Below are positions 6,820-7,786 of a stretch of 7,786 bases of DNA, one piece after another. Every line of letters starts with the position of its first letter. Position 1 is the stretch's first letter. The DNA is from Acidimicrobiia bacterium (GTDB lineage: Bacteria; Actinomycetota; Acidimicrobiia; IMCC26256; BP-133): assembly GCA_025934385.1 (NCBI GenBank), contig JAICYE010000081.1, forward strand, positions 1 to 7,786, read 5' to 3'. Made by a program: the position numbers and the translations under genes. The notes under the pieces were generated by a model. That model searched no databases. It was not told the origin of the DNA and was given only the letters and a program-made list of their open reading frames with translations.

Positions 6820-6870
6820 CCGGTGGGCAACTGGGGAGCTCACCGGGCTCCCCCCTGCTTTCCCCGCAGG
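6820..6870 (+). other. Two tandem hairpins with possible loop-tail pairing, upstream of LanKC
   Basis: GGGGAGC (6833-6839) pairs with GCTCCCC (6847-6853) across a 7-base loop, and directly after it CCTGC (6854-6858) pairs with GCAGG (6866-6870). The loop bases CACCGG (6841-6846) are complementary to CCGGTG at 6820-6825, so an alternative helix or a pseudoknot is possible. The second hairpin contains the first part of AGGAAG (6868-6873), the only ribosome-site-like sequence before the LanKC ATG at 6888, although the spacing is long. I do not recognise a known riboswitch class in it. GC-rich DNA forms chance hairpins easily, so this is a candidate only. Confidence 0.35.
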
Positions 6871-6887
6871 AAGCGAATCCGCCGTCC

Positions 6888-7786
6888 ATGGATGTTGCCC
6901 CCCTCGATCGGGCGGTTGCCGAGGACCTCTGCGTCGCCGCCCGCGCCCTCCTGCCGGCGGCTGACGAGTGGCGGTTCTCGGTGGAGGGCCCCTGGGCCTT
7001 CGCCACGCCGGTCGGCGCCATCTCCCCGGACCAGGGCTGGAAGCTGCACGTCTCGGCCACCGAGGCCTCGGCCCCCGACGTGCTGGCGGCCTGCGTCCCC
7101 GTCCTCGTGGCCGAGGGCGTCCCGTTCAAGTTCGCCGCCGGGCAGCACGTCGTCCGTCTCCTCAACGGCACCCACGCCGACCGGGCGGCGGGCGGGAAGT
7201 TCCTCACGGTCTATCCGGCCGACGACGCCCAGGCCGTGCGCCTGGCCGAGGCCTGCCACCGCTCCACCGAGGGGCTGGACGGGCCGGTCATCCTGTCGGA
7301 CCGGGCCTACCGGCCGGGCAGCCTCGTCCACTACCGCTACGGGGGGTTCTCAGCCCAGCCGGCCATCGATCCCGACGGCGTCGTCGTCCACCTGATCACG
7401 GGCCCCGACGGCGCTCCCCTGCCCGATGAGCGCACCGCCACCTACCGGGCGCCGTCGTGGCTGACCGATCCGTTCCAGCCGGCCGCCGACCCGGCGGCCT
7501 CGGCCCCCTCCGCCCCGGCCGGGCCCGCCGCCTCGGCCACCGTGGTCCTCAACGGCCGCTACCGGGTCCAGGGCGCCCTCAGCCACGCCAACAAGGGCGG
7601 CACCTACCTGGCCGAGGACGGCGCCACCGGGAAGCTCGTCGTCATCAAGGAGGGCCGCCCCCATGTCGGCGACGAGGGCCACGGCGACGCCCGGGCCCGG
7701 GTCCGCCACGAGGCCCGCATGCTGGCCCTGGTCGAGTGCGTTCGCAGCGGCTCCCGCCGCGCTTGTCGGGGGGACACCCCCCAACC
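6888..7786 (+). CDS. lanKC: Class III lanthipeptide synthetase-like (LanKC), N-terminal part only
   Basis: LanKC enzymes phosphorylate Ser/Thr in a precursor peptide, eliminate the phosphate and cyclise the product to lanthionine or labionin rings; cytoplasmic. The visible 299 codons show the N-terminal phosphoSer/Thr lyase domain: GWKLHVSA (50-57, with Lys52 and His54), FKFA (80-83, Lys81), GGKFLTVYP (102-110), GPVILSDRAYRPGSLVHYRYGGF (132-154). A Pro/Ala-rich linker (198-217) leads to the kinase start, NGRYRVQGALSHANKGGTYLAED, with the ATP-binding Lys254 in VVIKEGRP and the helix-C Glu275 in RHEARML. Full proteins are about 850-900 residues, so most of the kinase and the whole cyclase domain are missing, and class III cannot be told from class IV. 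From about residue 284 the translation no longer resembles the family (see the palindrome entry). The ATG at 6888 gives a normal N-terminus. No precursor gene is visible. Confidence 0.83.
   Translation, partial: MDVAPLDRAVAEDLCVAARALLPAADEWRFSVEGPWAFATPVGAISPDQGWKLHVSATEASAPDVLAACVPVLVAEGVPFKFAAGQHVVRLLNGTHADRAAGGKFLTVYPADDAQAVRLAEACHRSTEGLDGPVILSDRAYRPGSLVHYRYGGFSAQPAIDPDGVVVHLITGPDGAPLPDERTATYRAPSWLTDPFQPAADPAASAPSAPAGPAASATVVLNGRYRVQGALSHANKGGTYLAEDGATGKLVVIKEGRPHVGDEGHGDARARVRHEARMLALVECVRSGSRRACRGDTPQ
7768..7782. repeat. G6-ACA-C6 palindrome at the right edge
   Basis: Six G, the triplet ACA and six C form a perfect inverted repeat 4 bases from the end of the window, inside the LanKC reading frame. 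The sequence from about 7735 onward encodes an Arg/Ser/Cys-rich stretch (CVRSGSRRACRGDTPQ) where kinase sequence would be expected. It may be a dispersed GC-rich repeat inserted in the gene, a transcription-stop-like hairpin, or a misassembled contig end. Confidence 0.5.

Noticed and set aside
6745..6843. 32-residue minus-strand ORF (GTG start, G-rich ribosome-site-like sequence upstream) considered as a lanthipeptide precursor
   Set aside because: It has no Cys and no class III leader or Ser-xx-Ser-xxx-Cys core pattern, is antisense to the expected transcript, and overlaps the 6784-6812 hairpin.
6784..6887. Known riboswitch (c-di-AMP, cobalamin, SAM, fluoride) upstream of LanKC
   Set aside because: None of the consensus blocks I know for these classes is present, although strong hairpins are.
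6781..7395. 204-codon plus-strand ORF starting before LanKC
   Set aside because: It overlaps the LanKC lyase domain in another frame and is Pro/Arg/Ser-rich without motifs.

Overview
The window is very GC-rich DNA with long overlapping open frames on both strands. Codons strongly prefer G or C in the third position, several genes start with GTG, and Shine-Dalgarno sites are rare. This fits a high-GC actinobacterium. MurA carries Asp in place of the usual catalytic Cys, as in mycobacteria, and fructose bisphosphatase is of the GlpX type. An acidimicrobial-type lineage is my guess; nothing in the window proves it.

Layout: positions 1-3684 hold five tightly packed genes on the minus strand. In transcription order they are an alpha/beta hydrolase of the KANL3/Tex30 type, a crotonase (enoyl-CoA hydratase/isomerase family), murA, a small NifU C-terminal-domain protein and meaB, which runs off the left edge. 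The gaps are 9, 36, 22 and 12 bases, so they probably form one operon. Just upstream of the first gene, at 3696-3753, lie two copies of an 18-base dyad, GGCGCAAC-NN-GTTGCGCC or nearly so, centred 40 bases apart. This is the clearest regulatory signal in the window. A minus-strand S9-family prolyl oligopeptidase-like peptidase (3818-5650) precedes this block. An 80-base divergent promoter region separates it from plus-strand glpX (5731-6729).

Downstream of glpX, a 158-base gap (6730-6887) contains three consecutive predicted RNA hairpins. They lie immediately before the start of a class III lanthipeptide synthetase (LanKC-like) gene, of which the lyase domain and the beginning of the kinase domain are visible before the right edge. 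In the last 50 or so bases the LanKC reading frame stays open but stops resembling the family. That tail ends in a G6-ACA-C6 palindrome, which suggests an inserted repeat, a frame disruption or an assembly edge.

Functionally, the left block mixes cell-wall precursor synthesis (MurA), Fe-S cluster delivery (NifU-like), B12-enzyme maintenance (MeaB) and acyl-CoA metabolism (crotonase). GlpX serves gluconeogenesis. The LanKC gene is the only specialised-metabolism signal. No precursor peptide for it is visible here. I see no tRNA, rRNA, CRISPR, transposase or origin.
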